DNA of 64,000 nucleotides from CAVQMC01 sp963713505 (GCA_963713505.1 CAVQMC010000020.1:1-64000); one strand, 5' to 3'; counted from the first letter of the stretch, positions 29,127 to 40,007 are shown. A program made the numbers and translations. The notes: generated from the sequence alone by a model not told the origin.

Positions 29127-29676
29127 TTTAACTCCTACTTATTTGTTAGTTTATATTTTTTCATTTTAAGGTTTATGAAAAAATTCTTATTTATTTTACA
29201 ATATTTATTATTGAGGTATAGTTAAGAATCTTCTGGAGATTTTGAGAATTTTTATAAACATTTTTATCAGGAACTTTTCCATTAACTCTTCCCCTATAAC
29301 AAATATTAAATATTTAACGCCAAAACGGTGTCAAATAGTGTTCCATTGTATATAATTAACAAATAATGATTATTTTGATCAAAAATGTTAATATTTATAA
29401 ATATAGATTCTTTATGTAGAGAAGGATTTTTATAGCAAAATATCACACAAGAGAGATAGTTGTTAACGCTAAATTGTTGAGGTAAATAAAAGGATTTTTT
29501 GTAATTGTTTATATTAGTGTCACTTAGCAATTATTTTAATTTTAATTTCAATTTTAATATAAAAAGAAATGATTTTTTTATTTTTGAGAATGAGTTTCTC
29601 TTTTGTTTAGTAATTTATTAAGTAGTAAATTTTAAAAAAATATATTAAAAATTTTGTTGCGAAGTGAGGAATAATT
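29127..29676. other. Non-coding gap between divergent genes
   Basis: About 550 bases, very AT-rich, between the cytochrome and purM, which point away from each other. It must hold both promoters. I see no RNA gene, clear hairpin or credible reading frame; a 74-codon minus-strand frame starting from 29530 has no ribosome site or protein-like composition. Confidence 0.5.
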
Positions 29677-30673
29677 TTGGACAACACTTATAAATCAGCC
29701 GGAGTAGATATTGAAGCCGGTGATGAAACAGTTAAAAGAATAAAATCTTTTGCAAAATCTACATTTAATAAAAATGTACTTTCTGAAATTGGTTTGTTCG
29801 GCGGATTTTACGAACTAGATTTAAGCGGATATAAAAATCCGGTTTTAGTCAGTAGTGTTGATGGAGTAGGTACAAAATTAAAAATTGCCTTTGCTTCAAA
29901 TAAACATGATACTGTCGGCCAGGATCTGGTTAACCATTGTACAAATGATATTGCCGTCTGCGGTGCTAAACCACTTTACTTTTTAGATTATCTTGCGTTT
30001 GGGAAATTAGATCCTGAAAAAAGCTTCTAAAATTATTGAAGGATTTTCAATAGCGTGTAAAGAAAATGGCTGTGCATTGATCGGCGGTGAAACTGCGGAA
30101 ATGCCCGGATTATATGATGCAGATGAATATGATATCTCCGGAACAATAGTCGGAATCGTTGATAAATCAAAAATAATAAATGGAAATAATATTAAAAAAG
30201 GTGATATTCTTCTCGGTTTTTCTTCAAACGGACTGCATACAAACGGATATTCTCTTGCTCGAAAAGTTTTACTTGATAAATACAAACTTACGGATAAACT
30301 TGAAGAATTATCAGGTACTTTATCGGATGAACTTTTGAGAGTTCATAAATCATATCTTAAATTAATTACATATCTTTCCAATAATCTAACTGTTAAAGGA
30401 TTTTCGCATATAACAGGCGGCGGAATAATTGGTAATACAAATAGAATAATTCCTGAAGGGCTAAAAATTAAAATTAATTGGGACAGATGGGAAATGCCTG
30501 CAATATTTAAATTGATAAAAACTGCAGGTAAAATAAGTGATGATGAAATGAGAAAAGTCTTTAATATGGGAATCGGTTTAGTTGCTGTCGTTTCAAAAGA
30601 GAACGAATATAAAGCAATTCAGTTTTCAAATGATATGAACGAACATCCGCTTGTTATTGGCGAAGTTAATTAA
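29677..30673 (+). CDS. purM: Phosphoribosylformylglycinamidine cyclo-ligase (AIR synthetase), one frameshift
   Basis: Fifth step of purine synthesis: closes the imidazole ring of FGAM using ATP. TTG start at 29677 with a GAGGAAT ribosome site. Motifs: YKSAGVDIEAGDE, LVSSVDGVGTKLKIA, GQDLVNHCTNDIAVCGA, LIGGETAEMPG, SNGLHTNGYSLAR and HITGGGIIGN. The frame breaks near 30018, where the sequence has six A but five restore DPEKASKIIEGFS, a plain homopolymer error. The restored protein is about 332 residues, the family length. Confidence 0.96.
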
Positions 30674-30706
30674 AATTTAAATCCTCCAAAATTTTTATCT
30701 GAATAA

Positions 30707-31220
30707 ATGTTAAAATATTTATTTCTTTATATTAATGATTTTAACGCAGGCTGCGATAAAGGAATTGCTCCTGTTAGTGAAGAAACTCAGCAAGCCGGAT
30801 TTTCAGGAACAATAAATTTCGTAGGAACCTGGCCGGACTCCATTAAACGAACTCATCTTGTGGTTTTTAAAGATCCTGTTAAATAGTGCCGCTGATTTTA
30901 ATGCTTTTAACTTAAGATATGTAAGTCTGGAAATTCCATTCGGAACAAGAGTTTTTAATTTTAGTTCTCTTGATTCTGCTTTAGTACCTCAAACCGGAAA
31001 TCTGCAGCCGGGAGAATATTCTTATGTTGCTGTTGCCCAGTCCAGCACTCCTCAAATTTCTTTAAACAGACAAGATTGGGTTGTTGTTGGTTTATATACT
31101 GATCAAAGCGATTCAACTAAGCCCGCTAAATTAATCATTCCAAATAATACTCTTGTTAGAGGAATTAATATAACCTGTGATTTTAATAATCCACCTCCGC
31201 AGCCGCCGGGCGGAAATTAA
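30707..31220 (+). CDS. Small lipoprotein, unknown (frameshifted)
   Basis: About 171 residues. The start region reads MLKYLFLY..NAGCDKGIAPVSEE; with two compensating indels it would read LMILTAGC, a perfect lipobox, so it is probably a lipoprotein. The body (GFSGTINFVGTWPDS, THLVVFKD, then AFNLRYVSLEIPFGTRVF, GLYTDQSDSTKPAKLIIP) looks like a single beta-sandwich and ends PPPQPPGGN. A break near 30885 joins the halves. It ends 18 bases before the TonB receptor and probably shares its operon. No family recognised. Confidence 0.65.
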
Positions 31221-31238
31221 TATCTATATTAGGTAAAA

Positions 31239-33407
31239 ATGATAAAGTATTTTTTAATATCAATTTTTTTATTTTCTGCAATAAATATTTATTCGCAAAA
31301 TTTAAGTATCAGCGGAACTGTAGAAGATTCAACTTCTGTTCCTTTACCGGAAGTTAATGTTATTATTTTAGGAACAGATTTAGGTGCGGCTACAGATTTT
31401 AACGGAAGATATGCAATTAAAAATCTTAAACATGGAAATTATACAATTCAGTTTTCTGCAATCGGTTATAAAACAAAAAGAATTCCCATTACTTTAATAG
31501 ATAGGTTTCAATAAAATTAAATGTAAAATTATCACAAACGGTTTTGCAGTCTCAGCAGGTTGTTGTAACAGCTGGAAAATATGAACAGAAAATTTCCGAT
31601 CTTCCGGTCAGCGCTGATATAATTCCATCCGATGAATTTTCTAAAAAGAATTTTACAAATTTTGAAGATGCTCTTCGATATGCACCCGGAGTTAATATGA
31701 CTTCCGATCAAATCAGCATTCGAGGTTCAAGCGGCTACAGCAGGGGAGCCGGATCAAGAGTTTTACTTGCATTGGATGGAATTCCGTTTTACACCGGAGA
31801 TACCGGCGAAACAATTTGGGAAATGATCCCGACTGCTGTTATCGATCATGTTGAAATTATTAAAGGTGCTGCAAGTTCTTTATACGGATCAACTGCAATC
31901 GGCGGAGTAATTAATGTTATTACTAAAGATATTCCGGAAAAACCTGCAACTTACTTTAAAGCTTTTTACGGATTATATGCTAATCCTTCTTACAATGAAT
32001 GGAAATGGTGGAATAATACAAGAACCAATAACGGACAAACAATTGCTCATTCCAACAGATTTGGAAATTTGGGAATTGAAGCTTCTTTTACAAGACTTGA
32101 AGATTTAAGTTACAGGGAAAATGATTATTCAAAAAAATATATAGGATTTTTAAAAGCAGATTATACTTTAAATTCCTCATCTTCATTAACCTTTTTAATG
32201 AACACTTTAAATAAAAGAAGAGGCAATTTTATTTATTGGAAAGATTCTCATCATGCGCTTCAGCCGCCTAATGATAATCTGGGACAAACTACAGCTACAA
32301 ATAGATATTTATTCGGACTTATATATAAGAATGTTTTCAGCGAAAATTTTTTCATGAATATTAAAACAAGTTATTATAGAAATAATTGGAAAGAAAATGC
32401 TCGAACCTGTTAATGAATCAACAAGTAATTTTTATAGAACAGAAGTACAGACAAATCTAAGTTTAAATAATGATTTGATAATTGTATCCGGAGTTGAAGG
32501 AATTTATTCAAATGTAAATTCAAATTTGTTTGGAAATCCGACTATGAACGGAGCGGGAATTTATTCTCAAGCAGATTATAAATTAAAAATCCCTTTAACC
32601 ATTTCTGCAGGATTAAGATTTGATTATAATAAAATCGATACTTTAAAAAGTTCAAGTGCAGTTTCTCCAAAAGTTGGTTTAAATTATAAACTCTCTAATG
32701 AATTAAGTTTAAGATCATCTTTCGGAACGGGATTTAGAGCACCTTCTTTAGCAGAAACTTTTACATCAACAACTTCAAACGGAATAACGGTTAAGCCAAA
32801 TCCGAATTTAAAATCGGAAAAAAACTTTACAACCGAAATCGGTGCAGATTATCAGCCGTATTCAGATTTTATTTTTGATGCTGCAATTTTCTGGAATGAA
32901 TATTATAATTTTATTGAGCCAAGTGTTGATCCGACAGACGGATTAGTTGTTTTCGGAAACGTAACTAGAGCAAGAATTCAAGGATTCGAACTTAATTCAA
33001 CTTTGGATTTGTTTTCCAAAAGTATAAAACTTTCAATGCATTATACTTATTTGTGGGCGAGAGATATTCAAAAACATAAAGCATTAAAATACAGACCGAG
33101 AAATATCTTATACGCAAGTTTAGATTATTTTATTTCCGATTTTAATTTCGGAATAGATTTTAGATATTGGAGCAGAGTCGAACAAATTGATGAAGAGTTA
33201 ATCAATTTGGGTTTAATTCCTGACGGAAATTTACGCGTTCCGGTTTATGTTGCAGATTTTAGAGCATCATATAATTTTGCACTGTTTAATATTCCTGTAA
33301 AATTATATTTTAATGCTAATAATATTTTTAACTACAATTATGTTGAATTAATTGGTAATTTAGAACCTATAAGAAATTTTTCTTTAAGTACCGAATTTTA
33401 TTTCTAA
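31239..33407 (+). CDS. TonB-dependent receptor with CarboxypepD_reg-like N-terminus (two frameshifts)
   Basis: Outer-membrane receptor that imports a ligand with TonB energy. Signal peptide (FLISIFLFSAINIYSQ), a regulatory-like beta domain (SISGTVEDSTSVPLPEVNV ... GRYAIKNLKHG), the plug (NFEDALRYAPGVNMT, ISIRGSSGYSRGAG, LYGSTAIGGVINVITKD) and a 22-strand barrel ending SLSTEFYF. Indels near 31512 and 32405 split it into three; together about 722 residues. The plug and barrel (RAPSLAETF, NLKSEKNFTTEIGADY) resemble siderophore/vitamin B12 type receptors rather than SusC. The upstream lipoprotein may be part of the same uptake unit. Confidence 0.9.
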
Positions 33408-33435
33408 TTTTTCTGCAGGGGAAAGGGAATATAAA

Positions 33436-34797
33436 ATGTTTGTCGATTCACATGCACATATTTTTTTAGAGGATTTTCAAGAAGATCTTGATGAAGTTCT
33501 GAACCGGGCTAAAGAATCAGGTGTGGATTATATTATTGTTCCCGCAACCGATATAGAAACTTCTAAAAAAGTTTTAAACTTAGTTGATAAATATGATTTT
33601 GTTTACGGCGCGGTTGGTGTTCATCCGCATGATACAAAAGACTGGACAAATGATAATATTGCCGTAATAGAGGAACTTGCAAAGCATGAAAAAATTGTTG
33701 CGATTGGTGAAATAGGTTTGGATTATTATTATGATTTTTCCCCAAAAGAAAAACAGATCGAAGCATTTAAAGCACAAATTGAACTTGCAATAAAATTAGA
33801 TCTTCCAATTATTGTTCACAACAGGGATTCCGATAACGACATGATGGAAATTATCAGACAATATTGCGGTTCAGGACTTAAAGCGCAATTCCATTGCTAC
33901 AACAGTACATTGGAAAATGCAAACGAACTTTTAGCTATGAATTATTTTATCTCTTTTACGGGAAATATTACTTTTAAAAATGCAGATGATTTAAGAGAAA
34001 TTGCTTCCAACATTAGACTTGATCAAGTTTTACTGGAAACAGATTCGCCTTTTATGACTCCTGTTCCGAACCGCGGAAAAAGAAATGAACCTGCTTATGT
34101 TAAACTTGTTGCGGAAAAACTTGCTGAGTTAAATCAAAAAACTGTTGAGGATGTTGCAAGAATAACTTCTTATAATGTATTTAAATTATTTGGAATAGGA
34201 AAGAAACCTGATATTAGTTTTACTTATCCGATAAAAGATTCACTTTATGTTAATATTACAAACAGATGTAATGCCGATTGTGTTTTCTGTAAAAGAAAAG
34301 GTGAAGCGGTTTTAAGCGGATTCAATTTAAAGATGAGTAAAAGTGAAGAACCTGAAGCAGAAGAATATATAAAAGAAATTGGTGATCCGACAAAATATAA
34401 AGAAATTGTTTTTTGCGGATTCGGCGAACCAACAATCAGATGGGATGTTGTTAAAAAAATTGCAAAATATGTAAAAGAAAACGGCGGAAGAACAAGACTC
34501 AATACAAACGGACATGGAAATTTTATTAATAAACGAAATATTGCTCCGGAATTTAGAGGAGTAATTGATGTTGTTTCTATTAGTATAAACACTGTCGATC
34601 CCAGACAATATTCAGAAATAATGAGAGTGGAAACAAGATTATTCAATGAAATGGTTACCTTTGCAAAAACTGTTAAAAATTATGTAGAAAAAGTTGTTAT
34701 GTCGATAGTTTCCTATGATGGAGTTGAAATTGAGAAAGCAAAAAAAGTTGTCGAAGAAAAAATCGGAGCAGAATTTAGAATAAGAGAATATTTTTAA
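33436..34797 (+). CDS. TatD-family nuclease fused to a radical SAM domain
   Basis: A single intact 453-residue protein. Residues 1-255 are a TatD-type metal nuclease/hydrolase with the full ligand set: H6-A-H8, GEIGLDYYYD (E92), H128 in PIIVHNR, H153 in QFHCYN and D203 in ETDSPF. Residues about 268-453 are a short radical SAM domain: C278-NAD-C282-VF-C285 (the CX3CX2C iron-sulfur site), then FCGFGEPTIRWD and NTNGHGN. Separate TatD-linked radical SAM proteins are a known family next to tatD genes; here the two are one chain. What the radical enzyme modifies is unknown. It follows the TonB receptor by 28 bases. Confidence 0.92.
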   Translation: MFVDSHAHIFLEDFQEDLDEVLNRAKESGVDYIIVPATDIETSKKVLNLVDKYDFVYGAVGVHPHDTKDWTNDNIAVIEELAKHEKIVAIGEIGLDYYYDFSPKEKQIEAFKAQIELAIKLDLPIIVHNRDSDNDMMEIIRQYCGSGLKAQFHCYNSTLENANELLAMNYFISFTGNITFKNADDLREIASNIRLDQVLLETDSPFMTPVPNRGKRNEPAYVKLVAEKLAELNQKTVEDVARITSYNVFKLFGIGKKPDISFTYPIKDSLYVNITNRCNADCVFCKRKGEAVLSGFNLKMSKSEEPEAEEYIKEIGDPTKYKEIVFCGFGEPTIRWDVVKKIAKYVKENGGRTRLNTNGHGNFINKRNIAPEFRGVIDVVSISINTVDPRQYSEIMRVETRLFNEMVTFAKTVKNYVEKVVMSIVSYDGVEIEKAKKVVEEKIGAEFRIREYF

Positions 34798-34825
34798 GAA
34801 TTAAAAATAATACCTTCCTTAATTG

Positions 34826-36250
34826 ATGCATAAACTATTTTATTCCGTTTTAATATCATTTGTGTTAATTGGATTAGCACGGGCACAAGAAAACAAAGTT
34901 AATCTTAAGTCAGAAATAGATTCACTTTTAAATGATGATTATTTCCAATCTACTTTAGCTGCTGTTGATGTTTTTGATTTAACTAAAAGTGAATTTCTAT
35001 ATCAAAAAAATTCTAAACTGCTTTTTCATCCTGCTTCAAATTTAAAAATATTAACTTCTGCGGCCGCACTTTTGTTTTTAGATACTACATTTAATTTTAA
35101 CACTTCTGTTTATCATGATGGATATATTTCAAACGATACACTTTACGGCAACTTGTATACAGTCGGCGGATTTGATCCTTTATTGAAAACATCCGATTTA
35201 AATTATTTTACAGATTATTTTTTATCGAATAATATAAAAGTTATAAATGGAAATTTAGCTGCAGATATTTCACAAAAAGATTCATTGATTTGGGGTTCCG
35301 GCTGGATGTGGGATGATGATCCTTCAACTGATGCTCCTTATTTAAGTTCAATTAAATATAAATAGTAATTCCGTTGAAGTTATTACTGAAAAAAATAAAA
35401 ATAACAGTATTAATATTAAGCTGATTCCTAATTCATCTTATTTTCAAATTGAAAACAATTTAACTTTTTATTCTGATTCGGAAAGTGTTGTAAAAGTTAC
35501 AAGAGATTGGATAAATAGAAACAATAAAATTATTGTAAACGGGAATGTTGGTTATGGTTTTGAAGATGATACAAGTTCGGTAAATGTATTTAATCCGCCG
35601 GAATATTATCTTAACAATATTTAAAGAAAAATTAGACTCTGCAGGAATAAAATTATTAGGAAATGATATAATTAAAACTGCTCCGGATACTTCAAAATAT
35701 TTATTTTCATTTATAACTCCTATTGATTCTGTTATAAATTATATGAATAAACACAGCGACAATCTTTCTGCAGAAATGTTTCTTTATGTTTTATCAAAAA
35801 AATATTTTAAAGGAACTGCTTCTGCCGAAAAAGGAATAAAATTAATTGACAGCTTAATTACTTTAGCAGATTTAGATCCTGAAAATTATAGAATTGTGGA
35901 TGGATCGGGAGTTTCACATTATAATTTGGTTTCTTCTGAATTAATGCTGAAAATTTTAAATCATATTTATTACAGCAATCCGGAAATATTTTTAAAACTT
36001 TATAATTCATTTCCAATTGCCGGTGTTGACGGAACTTTAAAAGATAGAATGAAAAATACTTCAGCGGAAAATAATGTTCATGCAAAAACCGGAACTTTGA
36101 GCGGAGTAAGTTGTTTATCCGGTTATGTCTAATGCAGCCAATGGAGACTTGCTTTCATTTTCAATTTTAATTCAGAATTTTGTAGGAAGTGCTTCAACTG
36201 CAAGAGATTATCAGGATAAAATCTGTGAATATTTATCGCAATATAAATGA
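34826..36250 (+). CDS. dacB: D-alanyl-D-alanine carboxypeptidase/endopeptidase, PBP4 (DacB) type, frameshifted
   Basis: Periplasmic peptidoglycan-trimming serine enzyme (peptidase S13). The pieces carry a signal peptide (LFYSVLISFVLIGLARAQ), the SXXK nucleophile in HPASNLKILTS, SDN in KHSDNLSAEMFLY and the KTG box in HAKTGTLSGVSCLSGYV. The frame breaks near 35365, 35620 and 36130; between them the family sequence continues (NSVEVITEKNKNNS..., ..NPPEYYL..IFKEKLDSAGI..., ..SNAANGDLLSFSILIQN). ATG 34826 is a better start than the TTG at 34823. Restored length is about 474 residues. Confidence 0.9.
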
Positions 36251-36297
36251 TAAGATTAAACAATGATTAAACAATTATTTTTCAATATATTGAGCCC

Positions 36298-37290
36298 ATG
36301 AAATATTTTCGATTTGGAATTTTATTAATTATTGCTTCTGTTCTTTTTTATTCTTGCAGTGAAAAACCCGAACCTGTTTCTAAACCTGCATACGAACTTC
36401 TCAAAAATAAAAATATTCCCGTTTTTAATGCAGACAATGCTTATAATCAAATTAAAACTCAAGTAGATTTTGGTCCGCGCAGTCCAAATACACCGGCTCA
36501 TGCTCAAGCATTAAATTATTTTCAAATTGAACTTTCTAAATATGCAGATGCAGTTAAACTGCAGCATTTTACACAAATAGGTTATAATAATGAAGTTTTA
36601 AATCTTACCAATATAATTGCGGAGTTTAACCCTCAAAGCAGTAAAAGAATTATGATTTGCGCTCATTGGGATTCAAGGCCTAGAGCAGAATATTCAAAAG
36701 ATGATGATAAAAAAAATAAACCAATTCCCGGTGCTAATGACGGCGCCAGCGGATGCGGAGTTATTTTGGAATTAGCGAGAATCTTAAATGAAAATCCTAT
36801 TAATTATGGAATAGACTTGGTTTTATTTGACGGCGAAGATTACGGAAAAGAAAATGATCTGGATAATTTTTGTTTGGGTTCAAAATATTTTGCTTCTCAT
36901 TTAAACGTTAGACAGCTTCCGCAATTTGCAATTTTATTGGATATGGTCGGAGACAAGGAAGCATTTTTCCCAAAAGAAGAAAACTCTTTAAAGTATGCAA
37001 GAGGTATTGTAAATTTAATTTGGAATGCTGCACAGCAGACAAACTCATCTGTTTTTTCTTCGGAAGAAGTAAGCGGAGTTTATGATGATCATATGCCTTT
37101 AAATAATTATGGAATTAGAACTGTTGATATAATTGATTCGGATTTAATCGGCGACGACAGCCAAACTACAAGAAGAAATTATTGGCATTCCGATAGAGAC
37201 AATATGGATAATATTGGAAAAGAAACTTTAAAACAGCTTGGAAATACTTTGACGTTTTTAATATATTCTCTTCATTTTAATAATGTTTAA
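36298..37290 (+). CDS. M28-family metallopeptidase / glutaminyl-cyclase-like lipoprotein
   Basis: A 330-residue secreted lipoprotein (Cys20 after LFYS). Zinc-site motifs of peptidase family M28 and of bacterial-type glutaminyl cyclases are present: CAHWDSRPRAE, GANDGASGCGVILE, LFDGEDYG, LDMVGDKEAFF and YDDHMPLN. QC-like M28 members cyclise N-terminal Gln and are common in Bacteroidota; ordinary aminopeptidase activity is the alternative. Intact, 47 bases after the PBP4 gene and 11 before prmA. Confidence 0.88.
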   Translation: MKYFRFGILLIIASVLFYSCSEKPEPVSKPAYELLKNKNIPVFNADNAYNQIKTQVDFGPRSPNTPAHAQALNYFQIELSKYADAVKLQHFTQIGYNNEVLNLTNIIAEFNPQSSKRIMICAHWDSRPRAEYSKDDDKKNKPIPGANDGASGCGVILELARILNENPINYGIDLVLFDGEDYGKENDLDNFCLGSKYFASHLNVRQLPQFAILLDMVGDKEAFFPKEENSLKYARGIVNLIWNAAQQTNSSVFSSEEVSGVYDDHMPLNNYGIRTVDIIDSDLIGDDSQTTRRNYWHSDRDNMDNIGKETLKQLGNTLTFLIYSLHFNNV

Positions 37291-37301
37291 ATTATGTTTT
37301 T

Positions 37302-38153
37302 ATGCCGAAGAAATTTTCAGAATTTATAATTGAATCCAACCCGTTTTTGCCTGATGCAATTTCCAGTCTTCTTTGGGAATTAAATATTTCAGGAATTGAA
37401 GAAGGGGAGAATAACTTAAAAGTTTTTTCGGAAGAAAGTTCATTAGTAACTAAAAAAGAAATTTCAATCCAATTAGAAAAACTTCGCGCACAGAATTTAA
37501 TAGAAAATTACAAAATATTAACTGAAGAAATTGAAGAAAAAAATTGGAATGAAGAATGGGAAAAGAATTTAAATGTTATTCATATTTCGGATAAAATAAT
37601 AATTAAACCAAGCTTTAGAGAATATACTCCGGAATCAAATCAAATTGTAATAACTATCGATCCCAAAATGGCATTTGGTACAGGTGAACATCAAACAACA
37701 AAATTAATATTATTGAGCCTGGAAAAATATATTAAAAAAAATGAAACTGTTTTGGATGTAGGTTCCGGAACCGGTATTTTGGGAATTGCATCAGTAAAAT
37801 TAGGAGCAAAAAAAGTAATCGGAATTGACAATGATGAATGGTGTTTCGAAAACGCGAAAGAAAATATCATAACCAATAATGTCGAAGATAAAGTTGAAAT
37901 CAGATTTGGTGAGATAAAAGATATTAAAGAAAATAATTTTGATTTAATTATTGCAAATATTTTGAAAAATATTCTTTTAGAAATTGCTGAAGAAATTAAA
38001 AAAAGATTGAAGAAAAACGGGAAAGTTATTTTATCGGGATTATTACATGAAGATGAAAGTGCAATTTTAGATCAATACAAGAAATTAGGTTTTAAACTCA
38101 TAGAGATAAATAATATAGATGAGTGGATATCTATTACATTCGAATTATCTTAA
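37302..38153 (+). CDS. prmA: Ribosomal protein L11 methyltransferase
   Basis: Trimethylates L11 in the ribosome's GTPase centre. The 283-residue protein has the N-terminal substrate domain (FIIESNPFLPDAISSLLWEL), WNEEWEKNLNVIHIS, DPKMAFGTGEHQTTKL, the SAM loop LDVGSGTGILGIASVKLGA and ANILKNILLEIAEEI. Length and order match PrmA. Intact, 11 bases after the M28 gene. Confidence 0.95.
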   Translation: MPKKFSEFIIESNPFLPDAISSLLWELNISGIEEGENNLKVFSEESSLVTKKEISIQLEKLRAQNLIENYKILTEEIEEKNWNEEWEKNLNVIHISDKIIIKPSFREYTPESNQIVITIDPKMAFGTGEHQTTKLILLSLEKYIKKNETVLDVGSGTGILGIASVKLGAKKVIGIDNDEWCFENAKENIITNNVEDKVEIRFGEIKDIKENNFDLIIANILKNILLEIAEEIKKRLKKNGKVILSGLLHEDESAILDQYKKLGFKLIEINNIDEWISITFELS

Positions 38154-38178
38154 TCACTAATACTACAAAGGCTGTTTT

Positions 38179-39813
38179 ATGGCGGATGAAGAAAAAAAAG
38201 AAAGAAAATCGTTTGGGGAAGTAATTGACGATTCATTTAAGGAGCTAAAGGATACTTTTGTCGCTTTCTTTAAGGCACCTAAAGCTCTTACCGGGATAAA
38301 TATTCCTTATATAATTGAAGGATTAGTTTATTTCGGAATCTTAACTATTCTCGGCAAATATGCTTCGGAAAATTTAAAAGTTACCGATGCTCAAGCGGGA
38401 TTAATTTATAGTTTCGTTACAGGCGGCATTACTTTTGCCATGCTTGTTTTAGGCGGATGGTCGGATAAGCTTGGTGTAAGAAATTCTTTAATTTTATCTT
38501 TTATCATGATGCTCGTTGGAAGGATATTTGTATCTTTATCCGGTACTATAAATCTTGGTTCAGGACTCTGGTCACCAATGTTTTTTACCATGATATTCGG
38601 GTTGCTGCTTATGGTAACTGCTTATGGTCTGTTTCAGCCGGCTGCTTACGCGGGAGTAAAAAGATATACTACTAAAAAAACTGCAGCAATGGGCTATGCG
38701 GTTATTTATGGTTTAATGAATTTGGGAGCTTTTCTTTCAGGTTTTATTTCTTCTTTTACACGACATGCTTTCACAAATATTTTCCCTCCTAATGGCTTAA
38801 CTGCTGTTTTCTGGGTTTATGTTTTATTAACAGGCTTGTCTTTATTGTTAACAGTTCTTTTGATAACAAGAAAAACTGATAAAGACGCTTTAAAATCAGT
38901 ATCGAAACAAAATGCTATTGATGAAGGGAAAGAAGAGGAAGAGGAAAAAGAAGAAGAAGCTGTTCCAAAAGTTAAAGTGAATAATATTCCTTTAATTATC
39001 TATTCCGTAATTGCTGTCTTTTTATTTTTGATTTCCGATCTTATTTTCAAAGCTTCATTTGACCCGATATTTGATTTGAAATTGTTTTCTTCTTCAATTC
39101 ATATCGATACTGCATTAGTGTTAAGTATATTAATGGCAGTTGTTGCTTTTGTTGAATATGTCAGAAAGCGGTCGTATCATCCATTTAGAGATCCAAGATT
39201 CACGTTTTTTGTGTTTATCTTAATCCCTGTTCAAACTTTGTTTGCACACAATTGGCTCACTCTTCCGTATTATTTAAACAGAGCTTTTCAGGGAACTTTA
39301 GTTAGTCAATATTTTGAAGTCTTCTCAAATTTAAATCCAATTTTGATTTTTATACTGACTCCAATTATTGCCGGATTAACAGCAAAAGCAAATGTTTATA
39401 AAATGATGATATACGGAACGCTTGTAATGGCGCTTCCGACATTCTTGCTTTCATTTGGACCAAATATTTATCTTTTCCTAATTTATGTTCTTGGTATGAC
39501 AATAGGCGAAGCAATGTGGTCGCCGAGATTTTTACAGTGGATTGCTGAAATTGCACCGAAAGGAAAAGTTGGACTTTATATGGGAGTAGGGCAGTTTCCG
39601 TGGTTTCTTGATAAAGTATTTACCGGATTTTATTCAGGTTATTTTCTGGAAAAATATTGTCCGAAAGGTGTACCCCCGTCAGAAATGAATACAGGAACGA
39701 TGTGGTTTATTTATGCATTAATTGCTATTATTACTCCGATTAGTTTAATGCTTGCAAAAAATTGGATGTTAAAAGGATTTAAAAGAAAAAGCAGCATAAA
39801 TAAATATATTTAA
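38179..39813 (+). CDS. MFS transporter
   Basis: A 544-residue inner-membrane carrier with about 12 to 14 hydrophobic helices. The signature between helices 2 and 3 is GGWSDKLGVRNSLIL, typical of the major facilitator superfamily. A charged cytoplasmic loop (about residues 245-270: DEGKEEEEEKEEEAVPK) splits the two halves. The N-terminus is a 40-residue charged cytoplasmic tail. Some POT-like features (QPAAYAGVKRYT, EAMWSPRFLQWIAEIAPKG) hint at the peptide/proton group, but the substrate cannot be read from sequence. 25 bases after prmA. Confidence 0.85.
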   Translation: MADEEKKERKSFGEVIDDSFKELKDTFVAFFKAPKALTGINIPYIIEGLVYFGILTILGKYASENLKVTDAQAGLIYSFVTGGITFAMLVLGGWSDKLGVRNSLILSFIMMLVGRIFVSLSGTINLGSGLWSPMFFTMIFGLLLMVTAYGLFQPAAYAGVKRYTTKKTAAMGYAVIYGLMNLGAFLSGFISSFTRHAFTNIFPPNGLTAVFWVYVLLTGLSLLLTVLLITRKTDKDALKSVSKQNAIDEGKEEEEEKEEEAVPKVKVNNIPLIIYSVIAVFLFLISDLIFKASFDPIFDLKLFSSSIHIDTALVLSILMAVVAFVEYVRKRSYHPFRDPRFTFFVFILIPVQTLFAHNWLTLPYYLNRAFQGTLVSQYFEVFSNLNPILIFILTPIIAGLTAKANVYKMMIYGTLVMALPTFLLSFGPNIYLFLIYVLGMTIGEAMWSPRFLQWIAEIAPKGKVGLYMGVGQFPWFLDKVFTGFYSGYFLEKYCPKGVPPSEMNTGTMWFIYALIAIITPISLMLAKNWMLKGFKRKSSINKYI

Positions 39814-39832
39814 AAGTTAATATAATTTTATC

Positions 39833-39919
39833 TACCACAGAGTCAGCAGAGAAAACACAGAGGAATCAGAGTACGTTTAACTCAGTTAACTCTGCGGCTT
39901 CTCTGTTTTCTCTGTGGTA
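39833..39919. repeat. Imperfect inverted repeat of the CCACAGAG dispersed type
   Basis: The left arm TACCACAGAG..CAGAGAAAACACAGAGG is mirrored by CTCTGTTTTCTCTGTGGTA on the right, with a loop near ACTCAGTTAACTC. Runs of CACAGAG / CGCAGAG spacing like this occur as dispersed intergenic repeats in many bacterial genomes. It lies between a plus gene end (39813) and a minus gene end (40008) and has no T tract on the exit side, so it is not a simple terminator. Confidence 0.6.
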
Positions 39920-40007
39920 AAAAAAAGGAGATAATTTTAAAAAATTAATTCCTAAAAAAACTCAAACACAAAAAATTTTATTTAAAATTTTAAAACATCC
40001 GGGTTTA

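Noticed and set aside
29306..29530. Minus-strand 74-codon frame in the gap before purM
   Set aside because: Composition is AT-driven with long Asn/Tyr/Ile runs, no ribosome site and no domain; it lies in what must be the promoter region of two divergent genes.
34245..34646. Minus-strand 133-codon frame
   Set aside because: It is antisense to the radical SAM domain, which has an intact cluster motif on the plus strand.
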